From Streptomyces sp. R302 (GTDB lineage: Bacteria > Actinomycetota > Actinomycetes > Streptomycetales > Streptomycetaceae): a stretch of 64,000 nucleotides of DNA. A program made the position numbers and the translations under genes. This document shows positions 25,664 through 33,645 of this stretch, one piece after another (the stretch's first letter is position 1; each line of letters starts with the position of its first letter). Under the pieces are notes generated by a model. That model had not been told where the DNA came from, searched no databases, and worked only from the letters and a program-made list of their open reading frames with translations. The stretch is from NCBI RefSeq assembly GCF_012927245.1, contig NZ_JABBGE010000005.1:372001-436000 (forward strand). The letters are read 5' to 3'.

Positions 25664-28600
25664 GCTCGGCCGGTGCGCTCGGCCTTCTCGTACTGGTCCA
25701 GGAGCATGTGGTACGTGGTGGAGGGGAGCGCCTCGGAACCACTGCGGTCCAGGGCGTCCCGGAACGCCCGGGTGGCCTCGGTGAGGTAGTGGTCGGGGCC
25801 CAGGACGCGCTCGCAGTCGTCGAGGAGCAGCTCGCGGCACTCCTCGACCGCCCCCGCCGGGTCGCCCGCCTCCGCCCGGCACTCCAGCAGCCGGGCGCGC
25901 ACGTCGAGCGTGCGCGGATGGTCGGCGCCCAGGGCGCGCACATGGTCCGCCAGCAGCTCTCGATAGACCGGGATCATCGTGTCCGGCTCCGCGTCGTCGG
26001 CGCGGTGGCCGGCGTGGGCCGTGCGCAGCCGGAGGGTGTCCGGGTGGTCCGGGCCCAGCACCCGGCCGTGCACGGCGATCAGGTCCTCGTACGCCATGAG
26101 GGCCGCGGCCGTGTCACCGGTCGCGCGCAGCTTCTCGGCGAGCAGCTCACGGGTGCGCAAGGACTCCGGATGGTGCGGGCCCAGGACCCGGGCCATGTCG
26201 TCCCGCAGTTCGCGGAGGTCGGCGACCGCCCGGGCGTGGTCGCCCGCCTCGCCGCGCCAGTCGGCGAGTTGCGCGCGGGTCGTCAGCGTCAGCGGGTGCT
26301 CGGGGCCCAGGGCCCGTCGGCAGTCGGCGAGCAGCGTGACGAACGCCGCGGCGGTCCGGCCCGGGGCGCCGATCACGCCCTCGATGCTGAGGAGACCGCT
26401 GCGGAGGAAGAGCACCTGGGGGTGGTCGGAGCCCCAGAGGGGACTCAGGGCGGCGATCATCTCCTCGAAGCCCCGGGCCGCGGTGACGGGATCGCTCTCC
26501 GCCAGACCGTGCTGCCACAGCAGGAGCACGCCGCGGTGACCGATGACGAAGGGATGGTCGGGCCCGAACGTCCGCTCCAGCAAGCGGGCGGACTCGTCGA
26601 TGCCGACCGGCGCCGCGTTCGCGTCCCCTGCCTTGTCGCGGAGCAGTCCCAGGGAGAAGCGGGCATGGGCGACGTCGATGTGGTGCGCGCCCAGGACCCG
26701 CACGGCGTCGTCGATCATGTCCGCCAGCTCGGCGGCGGCCCCGGGCGCGTCTCCGGCGGCGGCGCGCCAGTCCGCCAGCTCGTGCCGCACCACCAGGGTG
26801 CGGTGGTCGTCGCGCCCGAACGCCGCCACGTGCTCGTCGAGCAGCTCCCCGAGCCGGTCGCGGGCCCCGGCGGGATCGCCCGCCTCACCCCGCAGCCGCG
26901 CGAGCATCCTGCGGATGTCCAGGGTCATGTCGTCCAGGGGCCCGAGGTGCGTCCGGCAGTCGCCGAGCAGCTCCTCGTAGAGGGCGGCGGAGCGCCGCGC
27001 GTCCCCCGTGTCGTCGTGCAGCGAGGCGATGTGGGCACGGATCGCGAGGGTGCGGTGGTGGTGCGGGCCGTGGACGCGCCGGTGGTCGAGGAGCAGTTGC
27101 TCGTAGTCGGCCAGCGCCCCGGTCGGGTCGCCCCCGATGGCCCGGGTCTTGGCGAGGTCGTCGCGGGCGCGGAAGGTGAAGTAGTCGTCCGGGCCGACGA
27201 GGCGGGCGCAGTCCGCGGCGAGCTCCGTGTACGCCGCCACGGCCTCGGCGGGGCTCGCGGTGAACTTCAGGAAGACGAGGGCGTTGCCGCGGCAGGCGAG
27301 GGTACGGGGGGAGTCGGCGCCGTACTTGTACGTGGAGGTGGCCGCGAGCTGCCGGTAGTGGTCGTCCGATGCCTGGTACAGCCCCGCGCGGCCGAGGCTC
27401 TGGCCCAGCCGGAGCAGTACCTCGTGCACATCGGTGTCCGACCACAGCAGCTCCTCGTCATGGGACCGCAGGGCTTCGGTGTTGGCGCGGAGCCGCTGGC
27501 CGGTGGCGAAGTCGGGCTCCGTCTCCGGCCACGCGTCGAGCAGGGCGTCGGCCGCCACGTGGACGGTCTCGGCGAGCAGGTCAGGCGGCAACTGCTCCCG
27601 CACGCTGCGCTGCACGAGGCCGTGGACCCGGACCGGCTGGCCCGGTGCGTAGGTGACGAGGCTGAGCCGGTGCAGGGCACGCAGCGCGCCGACGGCGTCC
27701 TCCGCTGTCGCAGGAGCGTCGTGGGCGTGGCGCTGGGCGCGGTGCCGGGCGAGGTGGGCGAGGACGGGCCGGCTGGTCAGGACGTCGGCGGGGATGCCGT
27801 GGGGGTCGAGCGTCGCGGCGAGCCGGAGCATGGGGCGGGCAAGACCGGCGGGGCGCAGCCGGTCGGCGTGCTCGACGGACAGGGACCAGGTGGCCGTCAC
27901 GGTGACGGCCTGGTCGTCGGGCAGGGCACCGGGTTCGGGAAGCAGGTCGGCCAGTCTCCTGAGCCGGTCGGCCAGCAGACGGCGGTAGCGGGCGCAGGTG
28001 ACGTCGGTGTCGATGAGGTACGCGGCGGCCTGGGCCAGGGCGAGCGGCAGGTGGTCCAGGTCGGCGGCGAGGCCGGCGATGTCCTCGGCGGGCTCGTGGC
28101 GGTCGTGCGCGGCGAGTACGGCGGTGAGATAGACGGCCGCGTCCTCGGGCGTGAACAGGCCCACGGTCACCAGCCGTCGGCCCGCCCCGGTCAGGGCGGC
28201 GTCGCGGCGACGCGTGGTGACCAGGACACGGCCGTGCGGGCTGGCGGGCGGCCACCAGCCTCGTACATCGGCCGGATCCTCGACGTTGTCCAGCACGACC
28301 AGCCACCGGCACGGCCTCTGGCCGGCCTTCGGCTCCAACCAGGCCAGGAACGCCCGCGCGCACTGCTCGGGGTCGCCGGGATCGGCGGCGAGCACCTCCG
28401 CACCGGCCTGCGCGTAGCCGGCGGTGATCGCCGAACGGCTGCGCGCGCCGATCCACACCAGGACGTCGACCCCGCCGCCGTCCCAGGCGGTACGCGCGTA
28501 GTCGGCGGCCAGCTGCGTCTTGCCCACCCCGCCGGTCCCGGTCAGCACCTGGCTGAGGACCGCGGTGCCCCCGCTGTCGACCGCCGCCCGCAACTCGTCG

Positions 28601-28767
28601 ACCTCGGCCCGGTGTTGGAACGAGAGGGCACGGGGCGGGATCACGCCGACCTGGTGCGGCCAGGCGGCCGGTGCGCGGGGCGCGGCGTAGTGGTGGACCT
28701 GCCCGGCGTAGCCGACGGCGCTGCTGCCCCGGTCGGCGAAGACGCCGCCGGAGGGGTGGGCCGGCAC
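25642..28767 (-). CDS. NB-ARC STAND ATPase with C-terminal TPR array (locus 1 sensor)
   Basis: This 1041-aa protein of the plant-R-protein-like STAND class starts at a GTG 24 bp after the small helical gene. Residues 14-30 carry a short motif (GSSAVGYAGQVHHYAAP) that recurs in the unrelated STAND protein at 58568. The NB-ARC core has Walker A in LTGTGGVGKTQLA at about 76-88, Walker B in WLVVLDNVED and an MHD-like VHGLVQ segment near 390. About ten TPR units of kinesin-light-chain type follow (GPDHPDTLRLRTAHAGH and relatives). Family knowledge: ligand binding to the repeats releases the ATPase to oligomerise and switch on an effector. No effector domain is fused here; the small gene upstream is the candidate partner. 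Confidence 0.88.
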   Translation of the reverse strand: MPAHPSGGVFADRGSSAVGYAGQVHHYAAPRAPAAWPHQVGVIPPRALSFQHRAEVDELRAAVDSGGTAVLSQVLTGTGGVGKTQLAADYARTAWDGGGVDVLVWIGARSRSAITAGYAQAGAEVLAADPGDPEQCARAFLAWLEPKAGQRPCRWLVVLDNVEDPADVRGWWPPASPHGRVLVTTRRRDAALTGAGRRLVTVGLFTPEDAAVYLTAVLAAHDRHEPAEDIAGLAADLDHLPLALAQAAAYLIDTDVTCARYRRLLADRLRRLADLLPEPGALPDDQAVTVTATWSLSVEHADRLRPAGLARPMLRLAATLDPHGIPADVLTSRPVLAHLARHRAQRHAHDAPATAEDAVGALRALHRLSLVTYAPGQPVRVHGLVQRSVREQLPPDLLAETVHVAADALLDAWPETEPDFATGQRLRANTEALRSHDEELLWSDTDVHEVLLRLGQSLGRAGLYQASDDHYRQLAATSTYKYGADSPRTLACRGNALVFLKFTASPAEAVAAYTELAADCARLVGPDDYFTFRARDDLAKTRAIGGDPTGALADYEQLLLDHRRVHGPHHHRTLAIRAHIASLHDDTGDARRSAALYEELLGDCRTHLGPLDDMTLDIRRMLARLRGEAGDPAGARDRLGELLDEHVAAFGRDDHRTLVVRHELADWRAAAGDAPGAAAELADMIDDAVRVLGAHHIDVAHARFSLGLLRDKAGDANAAPVGIDESARLLERTFGPDHPFVIGHRGVLLLWQHGLAESDPVTAARGFEEMIAALSPLWGSDHPQVLFLRSGLLSIEGVIGAPGRTAAAFVTLLADCRRALGPEHPLTLTTRAQLADWRGEAGDHARAVADLRELRDDMARVLGPHHPESLRTRELLAEKLRATGDTAAALMAYEDLIAVHGRVLGPDHPDTLRLRTAHAGHRADDAEPDTMIPVYRELLADHVRALGADHPRTLDVRARLLECRAEAGDPAGAVEECRELLLDDCERVLGPDHYLTEATRAFRDALDRSGSEALPSTTYHMLLDQYEKAERTGRAAPSDAP

Positions 28768-28790
28768 GGCCGGGACGGAGCCGGGTGCGC

Positions 28791-29285
28791 TCAGTCCTGG
28801 TGCGAACCCGGCTGGGGAGGGTTTCCCAGCGTCACATTCCCCATGATCACGGCGGCAGCGGACGAACCGTCGGCCTGGACGACGAGATTCCCGCCCACGG
28901 CCACCCCGCCCTCCCCGGCCGACGCGTCACCGTGGTGTGCAGCCCGCAGGGTCATCAGGTCACGCAGGTCACGCAGGTCACGCAGCTCATCCGCGACCCC
29001 GTCCCGCTCGCCGTCCTCCAGCGCTTCGAGCAGAGCCTGGATCCGCCCCTGCCACGCCGCCTCCTGAAGGATCCGCACCCGCTCGACGTCGCTCGGCCGC
29101 GCCGCCTCCAGCTCGCCCGCGGTCCGGTCGAGGCGCTCCAGTTCAGCGTGCTCCCGCTCCGGATTCCCCCGCCCGAACCACCGCGCCACCCGCTGGCGCA
29201 CGCCCGTCCACGCGTCCGTTCCCGCGGCCTGCACGACCGCGGTGCCTCCGGCCGCGGCCAACGCCGTCATCGTCTCCGCCAGCAT
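28791..29285 (-). CDS. small helical protein with C-terminal beta motif, partner of the NB-ARC ATPase
   Basis: This 164-aa protein has no family name I recognise. Residues 1-110 are helical. It opens with LAAAGGTAVVQAAGTDAWTG followed by VRQRVARWFGRG, and about 24 of 32 positions here match the start of the protein at 61765. A charged coiled region contains a 9-bp tandem DNA repeat (28957-28985) that encodes repeated LRD. The last 39 residues switch to Gly/Val/Asn-rich beta-prone sequence, GGVAVGGNLVVQADGSSAAA then VIMGNVTLGNPP. The start at 29285 gives MLAETMTALAAAGG. The layout, a helical domain plus a short tail motif beside a STAND gene, matches bacterial Bell-domain/amyloid-signalling effectors in form only. 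Confidence 0.7.
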   Translation of the reverse strand: MLAETMTALAAAGGTAVVQAAGTDAWTGVRQRVARWFGRGNPEREHAELERLDRTAGELEAARPSDVERVRILQEAAWQGRIQALLEALEDGERDGVADELRDLRDLRDLMTLRAAHHGDASAGEGGVAVGGNLVVQADGSSAAAVIMGNVTLGNPPQPGSHQD

Positions 29286-29598
29286 CCTCGTCCTCCCGAG
29301 ACAGACCAGCCCGCACCGGGGCCCCCGGCGCCCCGCCATGCCTTCAGCACCTCACTCCACCAGATACGCGCTGCCGCTGTCCCCGGTTCCCCCAAGAGCC
29401 GTCCCGCGCCCCCTGGTTGCCGCAGAGGGGGGCGGGGGAAGGCGTGAATGTCGTGGAGGGGATGGGGAGAGGGTTTTGAGAAACCTTGTTGAATAACGCC
29501 TCGTCATGGCCTGGGCTTGATTTGCTCCTGCCAATCCGCACAAGGTTCTCTCGAACGTTTGACGCCCCACACGTCAACACGAGGAGAGATCTCTCTAC
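29286..29598. other. 313-bp gap between divergent genes
   Basis: The gap holds the leftward promoter of STAND locus 1 and the rightward promoter of the S8 protease. A TTGATT -35-like element lies near 29518, but I see no good -10. A GAGGAGAG ribosome site lies 12 bp before the protease ATG. I see no gene. Confidence 0.5.
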
Positions 29599-30798
29599 AT
29601 GGCAACTCACAAGCGATCCCGCGGCCTTCGCAACGCGGCCATAGCCACAGGTGTGGCGGGCTCCGCCGCCGCGGCGCTGTTCGCCGCCAACCTCGCCGGC
29701 GCGTCCGCCCCCGCCGAGGGAACCGTGCACGGACTCGGCGCGGCGGGCGCCGTCGACGGCAGCTTCGTCGTGATCCTCGACGCATCCGCGAACAAGGAAG
29801 AGCTGGCGAAGAAGTACGGCGGCACGCTCGACCGCGCCTACGGCTCGAAGGTCAACGGCTTCTCCGCCTCCGGTCTGACGGTCCAGGAGGCGAAGCGGCT
29901 CGCGGCCGACCCCGCCGTCGGAACGGTCGTCCAGAACAAGCGCTTCACCATCAACGAGACCCAGGAGAAGCCCCCGTCCTGGGGCCTCGACCGGATCGAC
30001 CAGGCCGACACCGCCGGCGACGAGAAGTACACGTACCCCGACGGCGGCGGGGAGGGCGTGACGGCGTACGTGATCGACACCGGCGTCCGGGTCTCGCACC
30101 AGGACTTCGGGGGCCGGGCGACCCACGGTTTCGACGCCGTCGACAACGACGACTCGGCCGACGACGGCAACGGCCACGGCACCCACGTCGCCGGAACCAT
30201 CGCGGGCGCCTCCCACGGCGTCGCCAAGAAGGCCAAGATCGTGGCCGTCCGCGTCCTGGACGACAACGGCTCCGGCACCACCGCGCAGGTCGTCGCCGGC
30301 ATCGACTGGGTGACGAAGAACCACACCGGACCCTCCGTCGCCAACATGAGCCTCGGCGGCGGCGCCGACGAAGCGCTCGACGCGGCCGTCCAGCGCGCCA
30401 TCGCCGCCGGCATCACCTTCGCCGTCGCCGCCGGCAACGAGTCCTCCGACGCCGGCCAGGGCTCGCCCTCCAGGGTCCCCGAAGCCCTCACCGTCGCGTC
30501 CAGCACCAAGGGCGACGAGCAGTCGGAATTCTCGAACTTCGGCGCGGTGGTGGACATCTACGCCCCCGGATCCGAGATCACCTCGGCGTGGAACGGCAGC
30601 GACACCGAGGTCAAGACGATCTCCGGCACGTCCATGGCCGCACCCCACGTCGCCGGCGCCGCGGCCCTGTACCTGGCCGCCCATCCGACGGCGACCCCCG
30701 CCGACACGGCCACCGCCCTCACCGGGGCGGCCACGGACGGAGCCATCAAGAACCCCTCCGCCGGCACCACCAACAAGCTCCTGAAGATCGCCCCCTGA
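29599..30798 (+). CDS. secreted S8 subtilisin-like serine protease
   Basis: This 399-aa preproprotease has a signal peptide with a basic start (MATHKRSRGLRNAAIATGVA) and cleavage near residue 37. The I9 propeptide (SFVVILDASANKEELAKKYG) spans about 53-120, and the catalytic domain starts at about 128 (PSWGLDRIDQAD). The triad is Asp in AYVIDTGVRV, His in NGHGTHVAG and Ser in GTSMAAPHVAG. It resembles the protease at 16387 in layout, so the window holds two secreted endoproteases. It is followed by the best terminator in the window. Confidence 0.95.
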   Translation: MATHKRSRGLRNAAIATGVAGSAAAALFAANLAGASAPAEGTVHGLGAAGAVDGSFVVILDASANKEELAKKYGGTLDRAYGSKVNGFSASGLTVQEAKRLAADPAVGTVVQNKRFTINETQEKPPSWGLDRIDQADTAGDEKYTYPDGGGEGVTAYVIDTGVRVSHQDFGGRATHGFDAVDNDDSADDGNGHGTHVAGTIAGASHGVAKKAKIVAVRVLDDNGSGTTAQVVAGIDWVTKNHTGPSVANMSLGGGADEALDAAVQRAIAAGITFAVAAGNESSDAGQGSPSRVPEALTVASSTKGDEQSEFSNFGAVVDIYAPGSEITSAWNGSDTEVKTISGTSMAAPHVAGAAALYLAAHPTATPADTATALTGAATDGAIKNPSAGTTNKLLKIAP

Positions 30799-30822
30799 TC
30801 CACCCCGCTCCCGCCGCGTGAC

Positions 30823-30854
30823 GAACGGCCCCCTTCTCCCGAAGGGGGCCGTTC
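30823..30854 (+). terminator. 14-bp perfect stem-loop terminator
   Basis: GAACGGCCCCCTTC (30823-30836), a TCCC loop and GAAGGGGGCCGTTC (30841-30854) lie 25 bp after the protease stop. Confidence 0.9.
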
Positions 30855-30904
30855 CGCCGTCTCCCGAAGGAGCGCGGGCCCTTTGTCCCGTGAGAGGAAG
30901 AAGT

Positions 30905-31297
30905 CGTGACCGATTCCTGCTCACCGCAGCGCGCTCCGGCCGGTCGGCGCGGCTCGCCGCGCGGCTGGAGAATGCCGGGGAGCTGACCGCCGCGGACGTC
31001 TCGGCCGCCGCGGCGGCGGGGGACACCGTGGCCCTGGAGCTGATCCGCGAGGGCGGACAGCGCCTCGGCCAGGTCATCGCCGGGCTCGTCAGCTTCTTCA
31101 ACCCGGGACTCGTCGTCATCGGCGGCGTCACCGGACTCGGCCCCACCCTGCTGGCCAGCGTCCGTACCCAGGTCTCCCGCCAGTCGCTGCCGCTCGCGAC
31201 CCGCAACCTCCCCATCGTTCTCGACGAGTTGGGACCCACCGCCGGCGTGATCGGCGCGGCCCGCCTCATCAGCGACCACGTCTTCTCTCCGGCCTGA
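30905..31297 (+). pseudogene. C-terminal remnant of a ROK-family protein
   Basis: The product from about 30935 reads as the last third of a ROK (repressor/kinase) protein: ARSGRSARLAARLENAGELT, then TVALELIREGGQRLGQVIAG and LVSFFNPGLVVIGGVTGLGP, ending GVIGAARLISDHVF. The N-terminal HTH, the ATP-binding DxGxT motif and the HCxxCGxxGC zinc site are all missing. The frame is open to 30818, but that part covers the terminator, so no true start is present. This is the 3' end of a deleted gene. Confidence 0.85.
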
Positions 31298-31377
31298 CCG
31301 AACTGCCCGGCCCGACCGGGCCGGGCCCCGTATCACCGCACCACCGCAACGGTCCCGTGGCTGTCAGCCACGCCCGC

Positions 31378-31880
31378 TCACCCCACCCGCGTCGGCACGT
31401 CCGGCACGGCGCTCAGGACGGCACCGCCAGACGCGGCTCCCGCCCGTTCCTCGGGCCAGTCCCAGCCGAGACCCCCGCGGAACCCGGCACGGAACGCGTC
31501 GCCCACAGCCGGTGCGCTCACGCAGCGGGGCGGACTCGTATGCGTTGGTGAACAGCAGATGCGCGCGATCCACCAACCGACGCGCCTGGGCGCGGTCCAG
31601 ACGGGCGAGCTGCTGCGAGGGATCGGCCGCCAACCGAATACCGGCGCGCCGAGCGGCGTCGGTGTGCCGCAGCATGGCCTCCGGGGGCCTCGGCCCCGAC
31701 GAGCACCAGGTCGGAACCACCACGGCGCTCCGGCGCGACGGCGAGGTCGATCTTCCCCGCCGCCGGCCACGACGTCGACGTCCGGAGACCGCCGGATCGA
31801 CCAGCCCGCGACGAGGCACAGTACCCACGTGAACGGACGACGGACGGACGCCCCCCCGCGACGGCGCCAAGCCGATACAC
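31378..31880 (-). pseudogene. decayed PfkB-family sugar kinase
   Basis: Minus-strand fragments of a PfkB/ribokinase-type kinase lie in three frames. KIDLAVAPERRGGSDLVLVG is near 31760-31700. AAGIR-like text (MLRHTDAARRAGIRLAADPS) then LLFTNAYES runs to about 31520. VGDAFRAGFRGGLGWDWPEE, the remains of the GAGD catalytic-base motif, is near 31470. The N-terminal two thirds are gone. PfkB and ROK genes often neighbour each other in sugar loci, so this and the ROK relic may come from one lost operon. Confidence 0.75.
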
Positions 31881-32131
31881 CCTGACCGGCGCCGACGGGC
31901 AGCCCTACCTCAGCGACGCCCCCGGTCGGTACGGCGGGTGGCTACCGCCGCCGACGGATCTACGGGCGGCTGGACTGCCCCTCCGCCCTCCGGCACATCG
32001 CCCGCGGACACCATGTGCGCCACCGCGTCTTCTTCGCGGACGAGACCACCGCCACAGCCGCCGGATACCGGCCGTGCGCCGTCTGCCTCCCCACCCGTCA
32101 CCGGGCGTGGCGCGCCGAGGAGCCGGCATGA
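31876..32131 (+). pseudogene. frameshifted Ada-type metal-binding domain protein
   Basis: YTLTGADGQPYLSDAPGRYG starts at 31876. After a shift near 31940 the sequence goes on as RRRIYGRLDCPSALRHIARG and then HHVRHRVFFADETTATAAGY and RPCAVCLPTRHRAW to a TGA at 32129. This matches the Ada Zn-binding fold found as a short stand-alone protein in Streptomyces, with Cys ligands in LDCPSA and PCAVC. The frame break makes a functional product unlikely unless it is a sequencing error. Confidence 0.65.
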
Positions 32132-32181
32132 ACGAACCGTCTCCCCGTCTCCTGGCCCGCTCACCGCCCGCACACCGCCCC

Positions 32182-32580
32182 CGAACTGGCCCAGCTGCTG
32201 GCGCTGCTGGAGGGCGAGGGTCATCGCGGCGGCAGCGTAGCGCTGGGCCACAGCCGGTATCCCGCCTTGTTGCAGGCCGCCGTGGTCGACTGGCCGGAGG
32301 GTGCCGCGTCCTGGCTACGCCAGGCCCATCGGCTGCCCCGCCCCGGACCCGACGCCTGGGTGGTGGCCGCGGCCCGGGTCGGCTGGGCCCGGATGAGCCG
32401 CCGCCTCCACCACAGCACCGACGGGATCCGCACCGCACCTTCGGCTTCGCGTCCGTGGGCGACGCGCGCGTGCCGGCCGCAGTGGGCCCCGGCGTGCTGG
32501 ACGGGATGTGCGGGACGACGGCGGACGGCAGGGTGTGGACGGTCCGCCGGGGCTGCATCGTCGGATCCGCCGACGAGTGA
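32182..32580 (+). pseudogene. unassigned coding remnants
   Basis: From about 32182 one frame is protein-like (LAQLLALLEGEGHRGGSVAL then GHSRYPALLQAAVVDWPEGA and DAWVVAAARVGWARM) up to about 32440. Another is protein-like from there to a TGA at 32578 (VGDARVPAAVGPGVLDGMCG ... VRRGCIVGSADE). I do not recognise either. Neither has a start, and they look like pieces of two genes joined by deletions. The next 207 bp to 32788 show no coding pattern apart from a possible early start for the YidD-like gene. Confidence 0.4.
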
Positions 32581-32787
32581 CGACCACCGGGAGCGGGACA
32601 GTCCAGTGGCGGGCGGTGGGCGAAACGGGCCTCTGGCGTACGGCATGTGACGTGCCGTCGTCGCATCGAAGCGAGAGGCTCCCGCCGCACGGAGGCGCCG
32701 GCCGGAGGCGCGCGGGATACTGGAGGGACTCGCCCGGTTCCCTGGGGACGACGAGGCGGCTGGAGTGGAAAGTTGAGCGGGAAACAG

Positions 32788-33168
32788 ATGGGGGCTGCGG
32801 GCCTTCGGCTGGCGCGCCAAGGGGTCGGCGCGACGGCGAGTGTCGTCGCGTACGTCGGGATCCGCGTGCTCATCCGGGCCGCCGCACTCCTGCCGGTCCG
32901 CCGGATTCCGGCGGCGGAACGAGCGGTTGCGCGGCCCCACCGAGTCGGTACAGTTGTGATCGTCTGGTTTGTCAAGGTGTACCAGGAGTCCTTCCTCCGC
33001 GACCGTCTGAAGCGGGACGGAAGAACCTGCGTCTATCTCCCCACCTGTACGGACTACGCACAGCGGGCGGTCCACACCTACGGTCTCCTCCGTGGTCTGC
33101 TGATCACGGGCGACCGATTCCGACGCTGCTCCGAGGGAGGCGGGGGCAGTTACGTCGATTTCCCCTAG
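32788..33168 (+). CDS. YidD-like membrane-insertion-factor family protein, first gene of the RiPP unit
   Basis: This 126-aa protein carries the YidD core: VIVWFVKVYQESFLRDRL, then CVYLPTCTDYAQRAVHTYGL and LRGLLITGDRFRRCSEGG. The first half has two weak amphipathic helices. Family YidD proteins aid membrane-protein insertion and sit beside rnpA/yidC; this one does not. The typical xPTCSxYA motif is altered to LPTCTDYA. The ATG at 32788 is used; a TTG at 32773 with a GGAG site upstream is a good alternative. The stop lies 23 bp before the precursor GTG, so it seems to be part of the unit and may help place a product in the membrane. Confidence 0.75.
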   Translation: MGAAGLRLARQGVGATASVVAYVGIRVLIRAAALLPVRRIPAAERAVARPHRVGTVVIVWFVKVYQESFLRDRLKRDGRTCVYLPTCTDYAQRAVHTYGLLRGLLITGDRFRRCSEGGGGSYVDFP

Positions 33169-33191
33169 GGGGGTTCCCCGAGGAGGCAATC

Positions 33192-33644
33192 GTGGCCGGC
33201 ACATCCGAGAACGGCTTCGGTCCCCGAGAGTTCGGCGAGCGCGTGGAGCGCGCCGCGGCGGACGCGGATGTCAGGACACTCACGGGTTTCGCGCTCGGGC
33301 GCGGCACGGACGAGGGCCGCTGGCGGCTCTACCTCAACGCGGAGCTCACCCATTTCGTGGAGTGCGACGCGGCGGACGTCGTGCACGCGGAGGAGACGCG
33401 GCCCGGCCACACGATCGCGTGGGTCCGCCGCGACGCCCGGATCACCGAGTCCACCTCGCGCACCCTCCCCGTGGAGTTCCTGCAGGGCGAGGTCCGCACC
33501 GGCTTCCTGCGCGGGCTGGCGGGGCTGACCGGTGTCAGGGCCCTGGCCGCGGAGGGCTGCCCCTGCTCCGGCTGCGCACACTGCACCCAGTCGTGCTCGT
33601 CGCTGCCTGGCGGCGATTCCGTGGGACTGTCCTGCGGGTGCTGA
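33192..33644 (+). CDS. putative lanthipeptide-type precursor peptide with long leader
   Basis: This 150-aa protein starts at a GTG with a strong GAGGAGG site 6 bp before. Residues 1-122 form a folded-looking leader without clear family (FGERVERAAADADVRTLTGF ... VEFLQGEVRTGFLRGLAGLT). The last 28 residues (123-150; bases 33558-33641) change sharply to CPCSGCAHCTQSCSSLPGG and then DSVGLSCGC. They hold 7 Cys and 7 Ser/Thr, the balance expected if every dehydrated Ser/Thr accepts a Cys. No Gly-Gly cleavage site is obvious; ALAAEG just before the core is a candidate. Its stop lies 1 bp before the kinase ATG. I infer a RiPP precursor; a zinc or metal-binding Cys-rich tail is the main alternative. 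Confidence 0.65.
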   Translation: MAGTSENGFGPREFGERVERAAADADVRTLTGFALGRGTDEGRWRLYLNAELTHFVECDAADVVHAEETRPGHTIAWVRRDARITESTSRTLPVEFLQGEVRTGFLRGLAGLTGVRALAAEGCPCSGCAHCTQSCSSLPGGDSVGLSCGC

Positions 33645-33645
33645 C

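Noticed and set aside
24466..29067. Plus-strand open frame of 1533 codons antisense to the NB-ARC gene
   Set aside because: Its product is low-complexity (Arg/Gly/Val-rich) and mirrors the codon bias of the real minus-strand gene; no start or ribosome site.
32132..32787. Treating the open frames in this stretch as real genes
   Set aside because: Protein-like text changes frame several times and none has a proper start; recorded as relics.
33192..33644. Reading the Cys-rich protein as a ferredoxin or zinc-ribbon protein
   Set aside because: Cys spacing lacks CxxCxxC...C or paired CxxC patterns in the right order, and the neighbours are RiPP enzymes; kept as a weaker alternative.
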